A DNA stretch of 64,000 nucleotides from Kappaphycus alvarezii. Lineage: Eukaryota; Rhodophyta; Florideophyceae; Gigartinales; Solieriaceae. The DNA lies in assembly GCA_002205965.3 (NCBI GenBank), contig NADL03000649.1, positions 248,001 through 312,000 of the forward strand, read 5' to 3'. This document shows positions 12,880 through 24,856 of this stretch, piece by piece. How positions within the stretch are numbered: position 1 is the stretch's first letter; each line of letters starts with the position of its first letter. A program made the position numbers and the translations under genes. Under the pieces are notes generated by a model. That model was not told the DNA's origin and made no database searches. It was given only the letters and a program-made list of their open reading frames with translations.

Positions 12880-13530
12880 AAAAGTTGGGATCGAAAAGAT
12901 TTGGAAAGAAATAAAATTGATTATTGTTCAGAATGAAAGGAACAGAGAGGTATAGTACATACTGATCTTCCTCAATGTGCATCGGTCTCAGTAAGGGGTA
13001 ATGAGAGTGGTTTTTCGTGTAATGAAGATCAAAAATTCTTTTAAGATGAAATCATACTCCGATTCTTCATTTGCAAAAAAAGATGACAATGATTCTCAAC
13101 TTATACACTTTTTCATGCTCATCGAAGAGACATATACTTGTAATGTGCTAAGTTATTCTACGCAAAAAAGCCATAGAGAAAAAATATGCCTTTTCGGAGC
13201 TCAATTTTACGTTTCTGCTGATGAGGTCGCTATTACAAATATGAGCGAGTAAGACCTTGAATCATTGCCTGAAATTCCACTCTATACATTTACAAACTCC
13301 AAAATTCTAATCGATGTTATTCACAAATGTTCTTACACTTGGTAAAAGAATTAATATTTGATATAAGCTCTGTATGTTATGCGTATCCAAAAGAAATTAT
13401 ACAAAATTTTGAATTCAAAAAGAATGTTGACAACCCTGCCGAAGCCTTCACAAAATTCTCGAAGTTTGATGCACTCAATTACATCTTAAATAAGGAATAA
13501 AGTGATCTTCTTGATCAACAGTGGGTAATT
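12880..13530 (+). pseudogene. Ty1/copia RNase H and pol C-terminus relic
   Basis: The frame 13001-13252 contains YSDSSFAKKDD, then CNVLSYSTQKS and LFGAQFYV. This is the layout of a copia-type RNase H: the YSDASFA...DD block, the HYSS.KS block, and the block that normally carries GAExY, here GAQ. Downstream, about 13425-13530, another frame reads NPAEAFTKF and later LDQQWV, matching the NPADALTK...VEQW end of this copia lineage. The catalytic Glu appears lost. The fragment is AT-rich and unrelated in detail to copia-1 and copia-2. Confidence 0.65.
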
Positions 13531-14229
13531 TAAAACTTTAAAATCGAGACATTAAAATTTACCGGCGGAAGAGAGGGAGGGCAGGAACTATTTATGAATA
13601 GTTCTGAAGTATAATTACCTTATCTTTATATATGTATTACTTTCATTACCATAAAATAGCTCTCTTTGCCCTTGCTATTTAACCACGTATCTTTTGTTGT
13701 CTTTATCCTTTTGTACTATCAGCTAGACATTGTTAGCGTTTATGTGCTACGGTGGGGAACTTTAAAACTATTTTGGCTGAATTTTAGTAAGTACAGTATT
13801 TCCCAGCTATTAGCGAGACCCGATAAGCGCATACCCCCGATTACTACATGATAAATCACTTTCTCAAGAAAAGTCGTTAATATTGGCCCAAATCCAAATG
13901 TTCATGCATAATCGCATAACTTCATGCTTTGTTCTACTGTACTTAAAGTTTTTATAAAAATTTAGGGCGTGAATCGAGGCATACACCCGTGTAAGAACAT
14001 ATTTTTTGAAGTTTTGAATCTGCAAGGGCGGTGAGCTGTGTCGCCTGTTGCATCGATACCACGCACTTACAAGTGGTGCAATCTCAAGGTTGCACCACAG
14101 CAAATAGGCAACCGTCCTATGCCTATTCCGCAACCCCTGCCACCTCCGCCCCACGCCAAAAACACGCCATGCATATGCTCACGTTGCTACAAAAGGTAAT
14201 ACATCGTCCAGGAGTACCGTTGTCATAAC
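13531..14229. other. No supported gene; possible 5' flank of the Tigger relic
   Basis: The first part is AT-rich; composition becomes GC-richer from about 14030. Overlapping frames on both strands at 13864-14308 show no domain. GC-rich sequence from 14030 is probably the eroded N-terminal part of the following transposase. Confidence 0.3.
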
Positions 14230-15723
14230 CAATGCATGCAATGAAAAGGCTCTTCAATCCGCGACTGCCGGATGGGCGAAAGAGATTTTCCGTTTTAAAC
14301 AGATCCAAAGAACCAGCCGCCGTTGCGTGATGCGAAAAAATTCACAAAGATACCCGCCAACGCAAGCTCATCGAGGAAAAGAAGCATGCGTGAGGCTGCT
14401 GCTCCAGCCTCAAGGACGCGCTATTCCGCTCGGTGTGCGAGAATAACAATGACGGTATCGACCTAAACAATGTCGTTGAAAGGCAACACGGCGAGCGCCT
14501 ACTTGAGAGCGTCAATCGCCTGCTTCTCGACGATCAGTTGTCGAAGTGATGGCTAGAGATATTCAAGCAGCGGTTCGAACTGCGTTTCCGGCGCGTCCAC
14601 AGTGAGGCTCTAAGCGTAGAACATGACGCCATCCGTGATGTTGTGCCGAGCCTATCGTGCATTATTGCGACTTACCCGCCGGCGGAAATCTGGAACGCCA
14701 ATGATTTCGGCTTATTCTAACGCCTGCCACCAAGCTGGACGTTGTCGCATGGACTTTTCTATGGTTTCAATGAGTAAAAAGCACGCATATCGTTTCTAGC
14801 ATGTTGCAATAACGACGGGTCCTAACGGATGCCGCTAATGATCATAGGTGGTGCCAACAAGCTTCATTTTTTAAAGGAAAGACGGGTTTAGAACTAGGAT
14901 TTGAGTAACTTTCGAATCGTAAGGCCTAGATGACCAAGGAATTTGTTTTAATGACTCGATCGAATGGATCGCGATATCGGTTGCACAAAGGGTCGGAATA
15001 CTCTGTTGCTGACAATTGCTTGGCGCATGGGAAGAACGAAAGCCTTCCGAAGGTGAAAAATATGAGGATTGAATTTCTTTCTCCGAATAGCACCAGCAAA
15101 GTGCAGCCCCTGGACGCTGGGATCATTACATGGGTCAAGGCTAAGTTCCGGCGCAGGTTATTGTTTAGAGTTTTTGACAAAATTGACGCTGCTAAGAAGT
15201 TCATTTACAACGAAGATGTACTGATGGCTATCCGGTGGACTACAGAGGAGTGGAATGGTTGCCCGGCGTCGGACATTCATAATTATTTTACCCATTGCCT
15301 ACGCCAAGCACAGGGGTCTGACACTGACATGGAGCAGGAAGTGGAAATCAAAGCGCTTAGAAGCATGAGTATGGATGCACAGTAACATTCAGTGACAGTG
15401 AAAGAGGCGGGTTTACAGAATCTGTTGAACCTGTAGGGTGAAAAAAATGTGCTCGAGGTGGTTAATTTTGAAGAATTGGTTAGGGAAGTGGCTGTTCCTG
15501 AGATCGAAAGCGATACGGGGCGGAGGAGAGGAGGGCTTGGGAGCTGAGTAAGAGGCCTGCAGCTTGCAACATCAGTTTAAAAGCCTCGAGATTGCGCGTT
15601 CGATCCTCGAGCGCTATGAGTCGTTCATAAGCGAATGCAGTCAGGCGTTCTACAACTTTCGACGCGACCTGCGGCTCGAAAAATAGAAAAGCTTGAAGAA
15701 AGCCCCAATTCTTGACTATTTTA
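14230..15723 (+). pseudogene. Tigger/pogo-type DDE transposase, degenerate
   Basis: The best frame, 14930-15385, holds the C-terminal DDE_1 core: VADNCLAHGKNESLPKVKN, then EFLSPNSTSKVQPLDAGII and VKAKFRRRL. This is the conserved D-N-x-x-x-H and PLD-G block of pogo/Tigger transposases. Upstream, through stops, are a CENP-B-like HTH segment (WLEIFKQRFELRFRRVHSEA, about 14550) and the block with the first Asp (EIWNANDFGLF, about 14690). Downstream, IARSILERYESFI (about 15590) and LDYF (about 15713) fit the family's C-terminus. Multiple in-frame stops make it inactive. Terminal inverted repeats were not identified. Confidence 0.85.
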
Positions 15724-16136
15724 CGTAAATAAACGACAATTTTCAATCTTCCGTCATCGGCATACCCCTGCGATGCCTATGAAAATCCCTTTATCAACTA
15801 CCATGTTAATAGTGGGGGAATACTGTACATACTGTAGTAGATGTGACAGAGCTAGAATATGGAATGTACTGTCAACAAGGGCCTCGGCAGCTTGGGCCTT
15901 TAAGTAAGAAAAACTTTCATTTTAACCTACCCACCTTTTTTATTCTGGTAAAAAAGTGTGCAGTTTTTTCCAGGATTGCCGCTAATGCCACCAGCTTGCT
16001 TTTTTACCCTAAATTTCCGCGACACATTTGATCATCGGGTGTTTATCAGAAAATTTTTGCGGATGTGAGCAGAGTGATACTATACTATTACGTAAGCGGA
16101 ATGTACTGTACCGTGTCAGCCGTTGATCAAAGTATT

Positions 16137-16212
16137 ATTCGAGTACTATATTGTTCTGCACTGTACTGAACTGTACTGTACAGCAATTAGTACTGCGTAT
16201 CTTTTACTGTAC
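16137..16212. repeat. Degenerate (CTGTA)n tract before copia-1
   Basis: Repeated ACTGTAC motifs run up to the first base of the copia-1 5' LTR. The same pentanucleotide recurs elsewhere in the window (25.8-26.0, 28.6, 29.9, 60.4-60.7 kb). Confidence 0.6.
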
Positions 16213-16317
16213 TGTTGACGGAACAACCAAGACAGACTGTCCCAGAAAAAACAATATAAAAGCCTGTCTGCGGGCGCAAGAATCATTAAATAGAGCTATC
16301 TGACTACGACTTCGTCA
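16213..16317 (+). repeat. copia-1 5' LTR (105 bp)
   Basis: The repeat has TG...CA ends. Its body (ACAACCAAGACAGACTGTCC, later GCGGGCGCAAG, then ACTACGACTTCGTCA) recurs at 22610-22720, at the far end of a copia gag-pol region. An AATATAAAAG element at about 16251 could be a TATA box. These are very short LTRs. Confidence 0.85.
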
Positions 16318-16327
16318 GGTTATGGGC
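16318..16327 (+). promoter_or_regulatory. copia-1 primer binding site (GGTTATGGGC)
   Basis: The decamer directly follows the LTR. From general knowledge, Drosophila copia and some relatives are primed by the 5' half of initiator tRNA-Met, and their binding site opens GGTTATGGGC, complementary to the anticodon arm. This match supports both the LTR boundary and the Ty1/copia assignment. Confidence 0.7.
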
Positions 16328-16399
16328 AAATACCACGCTAACCACTCCAATCACACCCAACTCAACACAAAAAAACCGCCTCTAGCCAACGTAGCACAC

Positions 16400-17482
16400 A
16401 TATCCTAAAGGGATCCGACATCACCTACGCCCCGCTCTCTGCGAGCAATCCAACGGGCACCTTACGACCTACATACCGACCAAGATCTCCTCCGCCTTGC
16501 AAAACTCACATACATAGACAAAACCCAACACACAACTATGCATCCCTATATCATACCCAAAATCACGGAACTAAGCCAAAACGATGCCGATTCATGGCTA
16601 ATCTCCATTATAGCCGCGACTTCCATGCGCAAAGCCAGAGAATTCATCACCTCTGATCCGCCGCAACCTGCAGATCCCGCGAATTTCGCAGTGCACATAA
16701 ACAAACGCGACATAATACTCGGGGCGCTCATCGATAGTTTTACAAAAGATATCCGCTTCCTTATCGTGCCCGGCAACCGACAGCCTACTCCGTTCAAGAT
16801 CTTCAGGGCTGTCTAGGAGCATCTCGACTCACCACAAACAGAGGACCATGAGTACCTAAAGTCTCTGGCGGACAACACCGTCCTGACTGCAAAAATGCCC
16901 ATCACGGAATAAAATCGTCAACATCAGCTCATTCTTGACTGCATACTCACCATCAAGTATCCAAAACTTAAAGAAACCACAACTAAAGTGGACCTCATGA
17001 TCGCTGCCCTCGGTGAAACAGCCGAATCTGAACAAATTGGGGTTTATATAATGTTTAACAAACCGAAACCCCCAAAAACTTCGTCTAAAAGTACAGTAAG
17101 TGCCTCAAATTCACGATGCACAGAGCAGGGAACTTAAAATGCTCTCCCCAGCTAGCACAGCACCATTTACGTCGCCCTACAGGAACTTCTCCGAGCAGTG
17201 CGCCGACACCGCCGTCCTTCACGAGCGGCATTCAAGCCCTGCAAATTAAACATCTTCATAGGTTTGACCAACTACCGCCACTCAGATGAGCAGTACAGGG
17301 ACCCAACCATCCCCGCAACAGAAAACACAAAGCCACAGCCAAGCAGGTCGACATCGACTACTCCCATTTCGCTTCAGAGCAGCAACCTCATAGACCCCCC
17401 TATGACGAACGAAGACTCCACTACAGACAAGCATGACAGTGCGTTTGTTTTCGACTCAGTAACTTACCCGACTCTTCTCTGA
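16400..17482 (+). pseudogene. copia-1 gag-like region
   Basis: Two open pieces (16538-16816 and 17198-17482) with stops between them correspond to the capsid/nucleocapsid part. The second piece contains GLTNYRHSDEQY, which aligns with GFTNPRHTDEQC in copia-2 at about 42030. The H-x4-C half of a copia zinc knuckle is therefore present, with its final Cys changed to Tyr here. The region sits between the primer binding site and the integrase relic, as expected for Ty1/copia order. Confidence 0.65.
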
Positions 17483-18590
17483 AAACCTACAACGGAAATG
17501 CAGAAACTCACCGTCCCTATTCCCACCATCACTGCCACCTCTTAAACCTCGCACTGCACCCACTCCGGCATTGCCAAAATACAGACGCCGAATGACGACT
17601 TCACTGTACCGGCCTTGGCCAGCCTGTCCTTAAAGAACAAGCTCCTATCAGCACACTCGCAATCAAGTATGGCCCAGTTCTGTTTACACGCTACCATGCC
17701 ATAGCAACCGACTACATGCAAGGAAAAGCAAAAATACTGGCAAAAGGATTCTGGAGCGGAAGGAATCAAAGTTACATACTAGACCCTGAACCAATCTAGA
17801 GCCATGGCGAGAACCAACACACTACAAGCATTAAACCCCTAAAGGCACTACACAGACGCGCCATGCAATGCTTACTGCAAGCAACGTACTTCAGAAAAGA
17901 CGACCCAATTAACCGCAGTTACTTTCTCAACCGAATTCGTTCCTAGCCAGTGATACCCACGAATGGCATCTCATAATAAACCACGCACGTCGCGTTACAT
18001 CCAATAAATGGCAAATCCAACACGATCCCTCATATGCCCCATTCCCTACCGCAACGGCTGCCCACCATCTCATGCTTCCCCTGCCGCCACGCCAAACTCA
18101 CCAAAGCGCATCATCACCCCAACCCGAACCACTACGCCATTGGATCCTATACGACCAGTGACACAGTGACACGTGCGGTCCAATCAAACCGCCGTCCAAG
18201 CACTGCAGTCGCCATTTCCTAACCTTTGTAGACGCTGAAAGCCTATTTCTAACAATCGATTTCCTCAAATACCGAGAGCAAGTCCCATGGTTCACTACGA
18301 CTCACTTAGCCCGCATCGCAACGGTATATGGTAGACCGCCCCACACAATACGGATAGACAAAGCTAAAGAATTACACACAATCACCCAACAAGAGCTTTA
18401 CCAACTGTTTGGCATGACCCTGAAACTACGCATACCACATCAACCGCTGGAAAACTCACGGGCAGAAAGGAGCAACCTAGCACTTATGAATGCGACGAGA
18501 GAGGCTCTTTCATCACCACAACTCCCTGACATTTTCTAGGAAGATGCCCTACAGGAAGAGGCCGTCAAATACAACCCTATGAGGTTGTCA
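17483..18590 (+). pseudogene. copia-1 protease/integrase region, degenerate
   Basis: No long frame survives, but pieces are readable. CFPCRHAKLTKAHH at about 18074 matches the GAG-pre-integrase zinc end (CxxC...K). From about 18230 in shifting frames come LTIDFLKYREQVPWF, then VYGRPPHTIRIDKAKEL (second Asp block) and ENSRAERSNLALMNATREAL (Glu block) up to about 18515, i.e. the D,D,E integrase core. The region stops where a non-copia insertion begins at about 18590. Confidence 0.7.
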
Positions 18591-19980
18591 CCAACGACAA
18601 CGTTGAAGTTCCTATTTGTATAGAGACGCTGGAGTCCGGGAAGCAAAGAGTGAGTAAATATCACTAACAAACAATGAAAAGGATGGTAAAATATGGGATG
18701 CAGAGGAGCAAAAAGGAACCCGGGCGGATAAACGTAGCTATAGCCAAATTTGCAGCTGGCAAGGGTGCTGCAAAGGCGGAAGCTGGGAGTCAAATTCACA
18801 GCCAACACCGGGGTAACTGTTTAATCGGGGACGCTAGTGGCCGTTTGGGTATAAATATTGCTTGTTGGCTAAGTTAGGACGACAGCCTGCAGTGCGGTAA
18901 GTAAAGTTAATGTCAGTCAAGAAAAAATATCCAAGTTAAAGATTAGCTAGTCGATAATTGGCCCATTTTTAGTATTATGGACCCTCAAAAAGACCACACA
19001 CCGGGCGATTGAGTTTTTAGAAGTAAACATTCTTCGGGAGACTAGTCTAGGCGGTGCTAGACAGCTACGAAAGTAGCGGGGTAGAGCGGACGGTAGGTTG
19101 CGCTCGATAGGTGTAGGAGGATGCCCTTCGGTCCTCCAGGAATGCCTGGATGCGGACGCGGAGCGAGGGTAAATGAGGGAGAAAGAACGGGAAAGAGGAA
19201 TGAAGAAAGAGGAGGAAAGGAAAAAGAGGTAGGCGATCCTACTCCGGGATGCACCGAAAAGGGGGTCGTGACTACTCCGGCCACTGAGTATCGAGGCCTA
19301 CTCCGGACGCACGCTATTCGGTTCTGGCCGTGGAGGTCCCAGGCAGCGCTAGGCTTGCCGGTCATTAGACTAGGCAAAACCTAGACAAACTACACCGGAC
19401 TACTCCCCGGTCACGGTGGTAATGGTCAGGGAATTGGTTGGTCGTTGGTTATTGATTTACTGTGGAACAGCCAAGGCCGGCGAACCTAAGTTGTCCAAGT
19501 GCCACCCACTGTGGCATTTCCAGCTAATTATTCCTACAGTAATTACTAAAATAAAGGTATAATTAAAGGAAAGAGAAGTAATTGCCAGCGACCTTACAGG
19601 TGGGCCTTAAACGTGGCAACTACACGCGAAACTGGACAGGAAAGCCTGTGCATACTGGGGTAGATACAGTATGCGCGCGAAAAGTAAGGGCCAGGTTCCC
19701 ACATCAATGAGTGGCTTTCGCCTGCGAAAATATGAAGTCCAAGTTTAGGGCCGATTGGTCCGGACTGCACGCCCTCAGGCCGTTTCGGATGAGTATACAG
19801 TCCGAGACTAGGTGTCGTCGACAATATAAATTTGCTTTCAGTACACAGCACAGTAACTGCTGGTAGCAGTGCGATGCCCTGTACAAAAAATTGGAACATA
19901 AAAATATCACCAAAATCGGCTTTGCCGGTGGCAGTACAGTAATAGGGTTAGTTGCACTACACTTCCTGACCCACGCCATA
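18590..19980. mobile_element. Unidentified ~1.4 kb insertion inside copia-1
   Basis: Copia integrase coding stops at about 18590 and the pre-RT linker (GACAAGAAATTACAAACACTAG, compare copia-2 at about 43785) resumes at about 20030. The intervening sequence matches neither copia copy. It is partly GC-rich with four CTACTCC-GG motifs at 19238-19410. No terminal inverted repeat or coding domain was recognised; it may be a composite of small insertions. Confidence 0.4.
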
Positions 19981-20004
19981 CCCCGAAACAATCCCGCACA
20001 TTCC

Positions 20005-20838
20005 CAGATGCCAACCTATGGGCCCTTTCCTATGACAAGAAATTACAAACACTAGACCAAGCACGTACATCCACAACGAAAGAATCACAACCTCGGCAAA
20101 AAAGGGATACCGCTAAAAATGACCTACCGCTACAGGAAATCACCAATTCTCGACCTAGACCGTAAGGTGCGATGCTCCGTACGAGGCGACCGCATGAGAC
20201 CTCACCTCCACTATGACCCGTTCAACACAGCAGAGCAAGTGGCCGAGATATCGACAGTCCGACTCCTTCCCGCCTTGGCAGCGCACCAAGCATGGGAAAT
20301 TGTCCATTATGACATTAGCGCGGCTTACCTGCACGAATCGTACTCGCACCCCAACCCAATTTATATTAGAGAACAGCCAAAATTCGATGGCTCACTCATT
20401 CACCCCGGTTACACCGGACTCCTACAACAAAACCTCCATGGGACACCGCCGGCCGCAAACATACATTTCAAGGGATTAGTTCAACACCTCACAAATCACG
20501 GATACCAGCAAAGCAAAGCAGACCCGAGTTTCTTTACCAAACAAGTGGACAACTCTCCCATCCTCGTCGCAGTCATCATGGACGTCTTTTTTACGGTCTA
20601 GCTAAGCAGAGCGCTTATTGATGAACTTTACCGCGTGTTGTGGCTCAAGTATAAGATATCAGACTTAAGCCAACCCACCACATACCTCCTATGGCGCATC
20701 AAACGCACCCTAAACGGCTCAGCCCGCTTCCCCCAGCCACATGTTATTCAAAATCTACTTCACAAAACCGAAATGCACCAATCCAAACCGCGTCACACTC
20801 CTTCCCCTCAAAAAAGAACAATTGGAACGCCGCATCTC
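20005..20838 (+). pseudogene. copia-1 reverse transcriptase, inactive
   Basis: The frame 20119-20601 reads YDISAAYLHESY, IYIREQPKF, LQQNLHGTP and HGYQQSKADPSFF, the order of a Ty1/copia RT. The catalytic YVDD box reads IMDV, then FFTV and a stop, so the second Asp of the pair is lost. The frame 20635-20838 continues with KISDLSQPTTYLLWRIKR and QPHVIQNLL, the thumb/connection block before RNase H. Copia-2 has the matching sequence at 53.6-54.4 kb. Confidence 0.85.
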
Positions 20839-20841
20839 TAG

Positions 20842-21744
20842 TGCATTGCTGACGTCCTACCCCAAGTCACGCCATTAGGGGAGCAAGTATAAGGTAATCC
20901 CCTACGGTGGGGTCTTACAGGCCATGGTATGCGTGCGCGGCCCATGGTCGCTGCTGTACCTATTTCGAGTAGCTTATGATAGATTATATCTGGAACTATA
21001 TTGGATCCTTGCAACCGGCTCACCTGAGCCGGCGGTGGGCAAGGGGGACTCTTTATATATAAGGTACAATATCCTACCCTGCCCCCCTTGAGTGTAAAGT
21101 CACCTTGGACCTACACGATCTTCCGACCCCTATAGTTGTGACTCCATCGATCGAGTCTTCCCTTCTATAAGCGCTCATCGCGGAGCGCGGAAGTACTTGG
21201 TACCCCTTTATCCCTTTCCCTTCTGTCGCTTCTATTACCAACTAGATTTTGTTCCATCGCGGCAGATTGCGACTGCTGCCGATGACGGTGCGTTCCGAGG
21301 AAGAGTGGGCAGGATTACCCGCTGGGTATTGGTGGAGCGAGCAACGCACCGCAGGTAGCGTCGTGTCGGCGATCCCTGCTGGGGTTCATGCGGTGCAGTA
21401 AGGTTTCGCCGCTGTTACAAGGTATCGACGGGACCACTGTAAGTCCCTAAAGGAGTCGGCGTAAGGCGTGGTCTGCGCCGACAAGACCCATCGGCGGCCC
21501 TGAGGCGTGCCGTACGCATTCCATTCTACGAAGTTAGGTCTTTGCGGGACAGGTGGGTTACGCCCCACGCCGAGTGGCATCCAGTATCGACTTGGCCGTA
21601 CAAGTCTCTACCACCGCGGCGGCCCCTGTTTGCCGCGGCTCAAGCTACTTTCAGAGGAGGGTGTCGGACACCCTCAGTGTTTGCAGATAAGGTTGGCCGC
21701 TGTTGGTTGTTTTTGTTTTTTTTAGTGGTCAGCCGTTGCACCTC
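20842..21744. mobile_element. Second unidentified insertion in copia-1 (between RT and RNase H)
   Basis: About 0.9 kb without copia similarity separates the RT end from resumed copia sequence at about 21745. It contains a TTATATATAAGG box near 21052. No coding domain is recognisable and I could not find terminal repeats or a target duplication. It could be a solo LTR or a small non-autonomous element. Confidence 0.4.
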
Positions 21745-22470
21745 AGCAACAACATCCCCACCCGCCTCAGAAGCACACCGTCCAGCAATTTCAAATAATT
21801 ATTGGTGACCTACGCTTCCTAACCGAAAGCACACGCCCCAATATCATGTTCACTGTGAACGACTTGGCGGAACAAATGCGAAAGACCACAATCCGCCATC
21901 ACCACTACTCAAATGGCTCATGCATTATTTTCACTGCACACCAACACAAGGAGTCCTCTACACCATGCGCAAACCGACCACCACAGTCTCGCACCCCCTC
22001 ACTTCATACAGTGATGCAGACTTGGCCAACGACTGGGACCGACGCTCCCGAACCGGCATGGTCCATCCTGCATGGGGCACCTACCATCGCATTGCCCAGC
22101 CGAAAACAAACAAACCACTGTGACAAAATCAACCTGCGAGGCCAAATAACTAGCCACCTCTGATGCAGCCAAACAGGCGCTTGTAGATCAGAAGACTACT
22201 TCATGACTGCGGCATCCGAACCACCGCCCCCTCAAAACTTCTAATCGACAAAACATCAACCATACAGGTGGCCAGCAGCACGTCTCCCACCAAGCGCGCG
22301 CAAGCTCATAGATACCTCCGACCACCACCTAGCCCACACCACGTTTGCCAAGGTAATATTCCATCCATCACGTTCCAACAAGCCTCAACGCAGCCGACAC
22401 CCTCACCAAATCGCTAGGCCGCGTCAAAACTGAACAACACAGCTCCACCATCCGCATCCTACCCCCACCC
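21745..22470 (+). pseudogene. copia-1 RNase H and pol C-terminus
   Basis: SYSDADLANDWDRRSRTGMV at about 22008-22067 is the copia RNase H entry block. NAADTLTKSLGR at about 22387 is the pol C-terminal motif (usually NxADxLTK). Frames shift repeatedly between them. It lies just upstream of the 3' LTR as expected. Confidence 0.75.
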
Positions 22471-22609
22471 CTCAACCACACAATGGAAAGCAGTATGCGC
22501 ATCTTTAAAGAAGACCCCCTACACGATAAGCGACGCAAGTCTGCTTCACTGTTTTCACTCCGGACTGACGGGACGACCAAGACAATAACAAGAAAACGCA
22601 AATCAGACT

Positions 22610-22720
22610 TGCGCAAACGAAACAACCAAGACAGACTGTCCCAGCGGAGAAACAACATGAAAGCCTGTCGGCGGGCGCAAGCATCTTGAAATAAAGAGTT
22701 CTCGCACTACGACTTCGTCA
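22610..22720 (+). repeat. copia-1 3' LTR (111 bp)
   Basis: It matches the 5' LTR at 16213-16317, including ACAACCAAGACAGACTGTCC, GCGGGCGCAAG and the shared end ACTACGACTTCGTCA. The first bases (TGCGCAAACG) differ from TGTTGACGG in the 5' copy. Flanks (TGTAC at left, GCCGT at right) show no target-site duplication. A related GACGGGACGACCAAGACA motif just upstream, at about 22566, suggests a partial duplication. Confidence 0.8.
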
Positions 22721-24856
22721 GCCGTAACACTCCGCAGCAGAGCTACTCATCATAAGATAAGTAATGAGTAAAGATCCTTCTCTCCTCACCGCTTACTGTA
22801 CTCTGCTGTCTGGTTCCACAGTATTGCCGATAGGAGGGCCGGTTTTCCATCGGCAAGCAGGCTGTCTCTGCAGTTGTACCATAAAAGTTTGAGACGAACT
22901 ATTAAAGCCAGGCAGAAGCATATCAGATTATGAGCACAGTTTATCACCGTCAGCCTGCCTGCTTTCCCTTCCTCGGCAGTAGGGCGAATTCTAAATCGTT
23001 TTTCAAGTTGTCGGCAGAGTTCAATATAGTCAAGTGTAGATTTCCCAGCTCGTTGCGCAAGCTTTATGCCCGCATTGTTATGTAAGGTTAATGCACGTAC
23101 GTTCCACCCTAACTTTATTGTTTAGTTTTATGTGGCTCTTTCTGATTGCCCGGGGAAGTGTAAAGCACTAGTACCAGTCGGACACGCGCCCAATTATCAG
23201 GACAAAGACACTGCTGTTTTCCCTGCCCGTTGGTGCTCACCAGACAATGCATTTGTTAATCGAAACGGGTAGGAGGAGCGGTCCGGGTATCGTAACCTGT
23301 CTTTTGTAGAGTGGAACTGTCATACTTCACCCCGTGTGGTAGACACGATTCATGTAGCAACGGGAAATACACATTCTACGGACGTTCTGCAATACTGCTT
23401 GCAATCCTCCCTGACATAATACTTGTGCCAACTCTTGATATTGAGATTCAAACGTTTAGGGTTAACACTTGGACTCATTGATGTCAACCTCAGTCAGCAC
23501 CTTTTAAGGATCCATATGTCACTCAATTGACCTGTAGTCCCTCTATGGGAATGGTAGTTTAAACGGAGTTTTTGGGTAAGGATTCTGAACTGCAACGTTG
23601 ATTCCGGGATTCTTAGAATTCTCCCTGTCTCTAAAGTATCGTAAGAGATTAGATTACCTTGGTGTATAGAAGATCAGCAGCCACGCAAGAGTCAGCTGAA
23701 CTCGTTCAGTTCGCGTTAACAAATCATGATTGTGATAGCAAGCAGATTATGATTCCAGTTTGTAGCTCTCAGTATCTTTAAGGGTCTCTGATGGTACAAC
23801 CCTGCCGCACAATGGCTATACTGTTCCATATGCTCGTCACTACATGATCGTGACTTGTAATTAGGTTCATCATTTTATTGCGTCAAAGGAGAGAGTGGTA
23901 AGCTTTTGATGAAAATCGAAGTCGCGTAGCCACCAGCTAGTAGCAAACATGCTATTTCAGTAGCTGAAGTTCGTGAGAATTGTGACGCTAAGGATGGTCA
24001 ATGGAAACAATGTTGAGCCAGCGTTGTGCTATCTCTGCGCTTTGCAATGAAATGTAAACTTATGGCTTTGAATACGGGAGAATTATCTAAGGCGAGATGA
24101 CAGTCAAGGCGGGGAAGTATTCGCAGCCACGAATTCGAGAGATCATGGGCCATGCAGAAGGCTGAAGGACATGTGGTGAGGGGCAGGCGTGAATACTGTA
24201 GCAACACCAAAAAGTGAATGGTGCAGAGTTTAGCAGGAATTGAAGACCTGCAAAAGACTAAGCATTTTCCCTGGCGTGGAACATGATGGGGATTAGAGCA
24301 GAAATTATAGCGATAATGTTTTTCTCAAAGTCGTAAAAAATCATATGGAGATTTTCATTGGATGTAAAGGAATAGGGCTTTCATGTTACTTGGCCTACGT
24401 TGAATAGCTCCCTTTAATCTCGCAGTAACCGACTGCGGAATGCCAATGACTTGGTCCCGTTTGGTTGACGATACTGGACAGTGGTTGTCAGTCGAACAGT
24501 ACAGTAGTAGTGTACCGTACATGTGTAGCGTAGCTCGTCTTGGTGCGATAAATGCATACAAAAAATGTTGTCGGGGAAAGCATGCACATGCGGTGGCCAC
24601 CGTAATACAGCCTATACAGCCTAGGTACACATAATTGCAGTTAGATTGTTTATCGTTTGGTATTTTTGGCAATAGAGGTATGAATAATGCCACGATGGTT
24701 GCATTTACTTCAGAGGACAAACGTAGAGCTCGACTGCTCTGCGAAATAAATGACATTTCAAATCTTGGTTATTTGTTCATGTGCCGCTGGCTTTTTCTTT
24801 TTCTTTGTCATGAAACAGGTTAGGGATTTTGAAGACCTCAAGAGCCTTGCTCACTT
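22721..24856. other. No supported gene
   Basis: Mixed-composition sequence between copia-1 and the glutamine synthetase locus. The longest frames (24355-24756 -, 24635-24823 +) overlap on opposite strands and show no recognisable domain. Confidence 0.4.

Noticed and set aside
19057..19384. Overlapping frames on both strands in the GC-rich insertion as coding
   Set aside because: Composition is low complexity and no domain appears on either strand.
16208..22725. Target-site duplication for copia-1
   Set aside because: The bases flanking the two LTRs (TGTAC and GCCGT) do not match.
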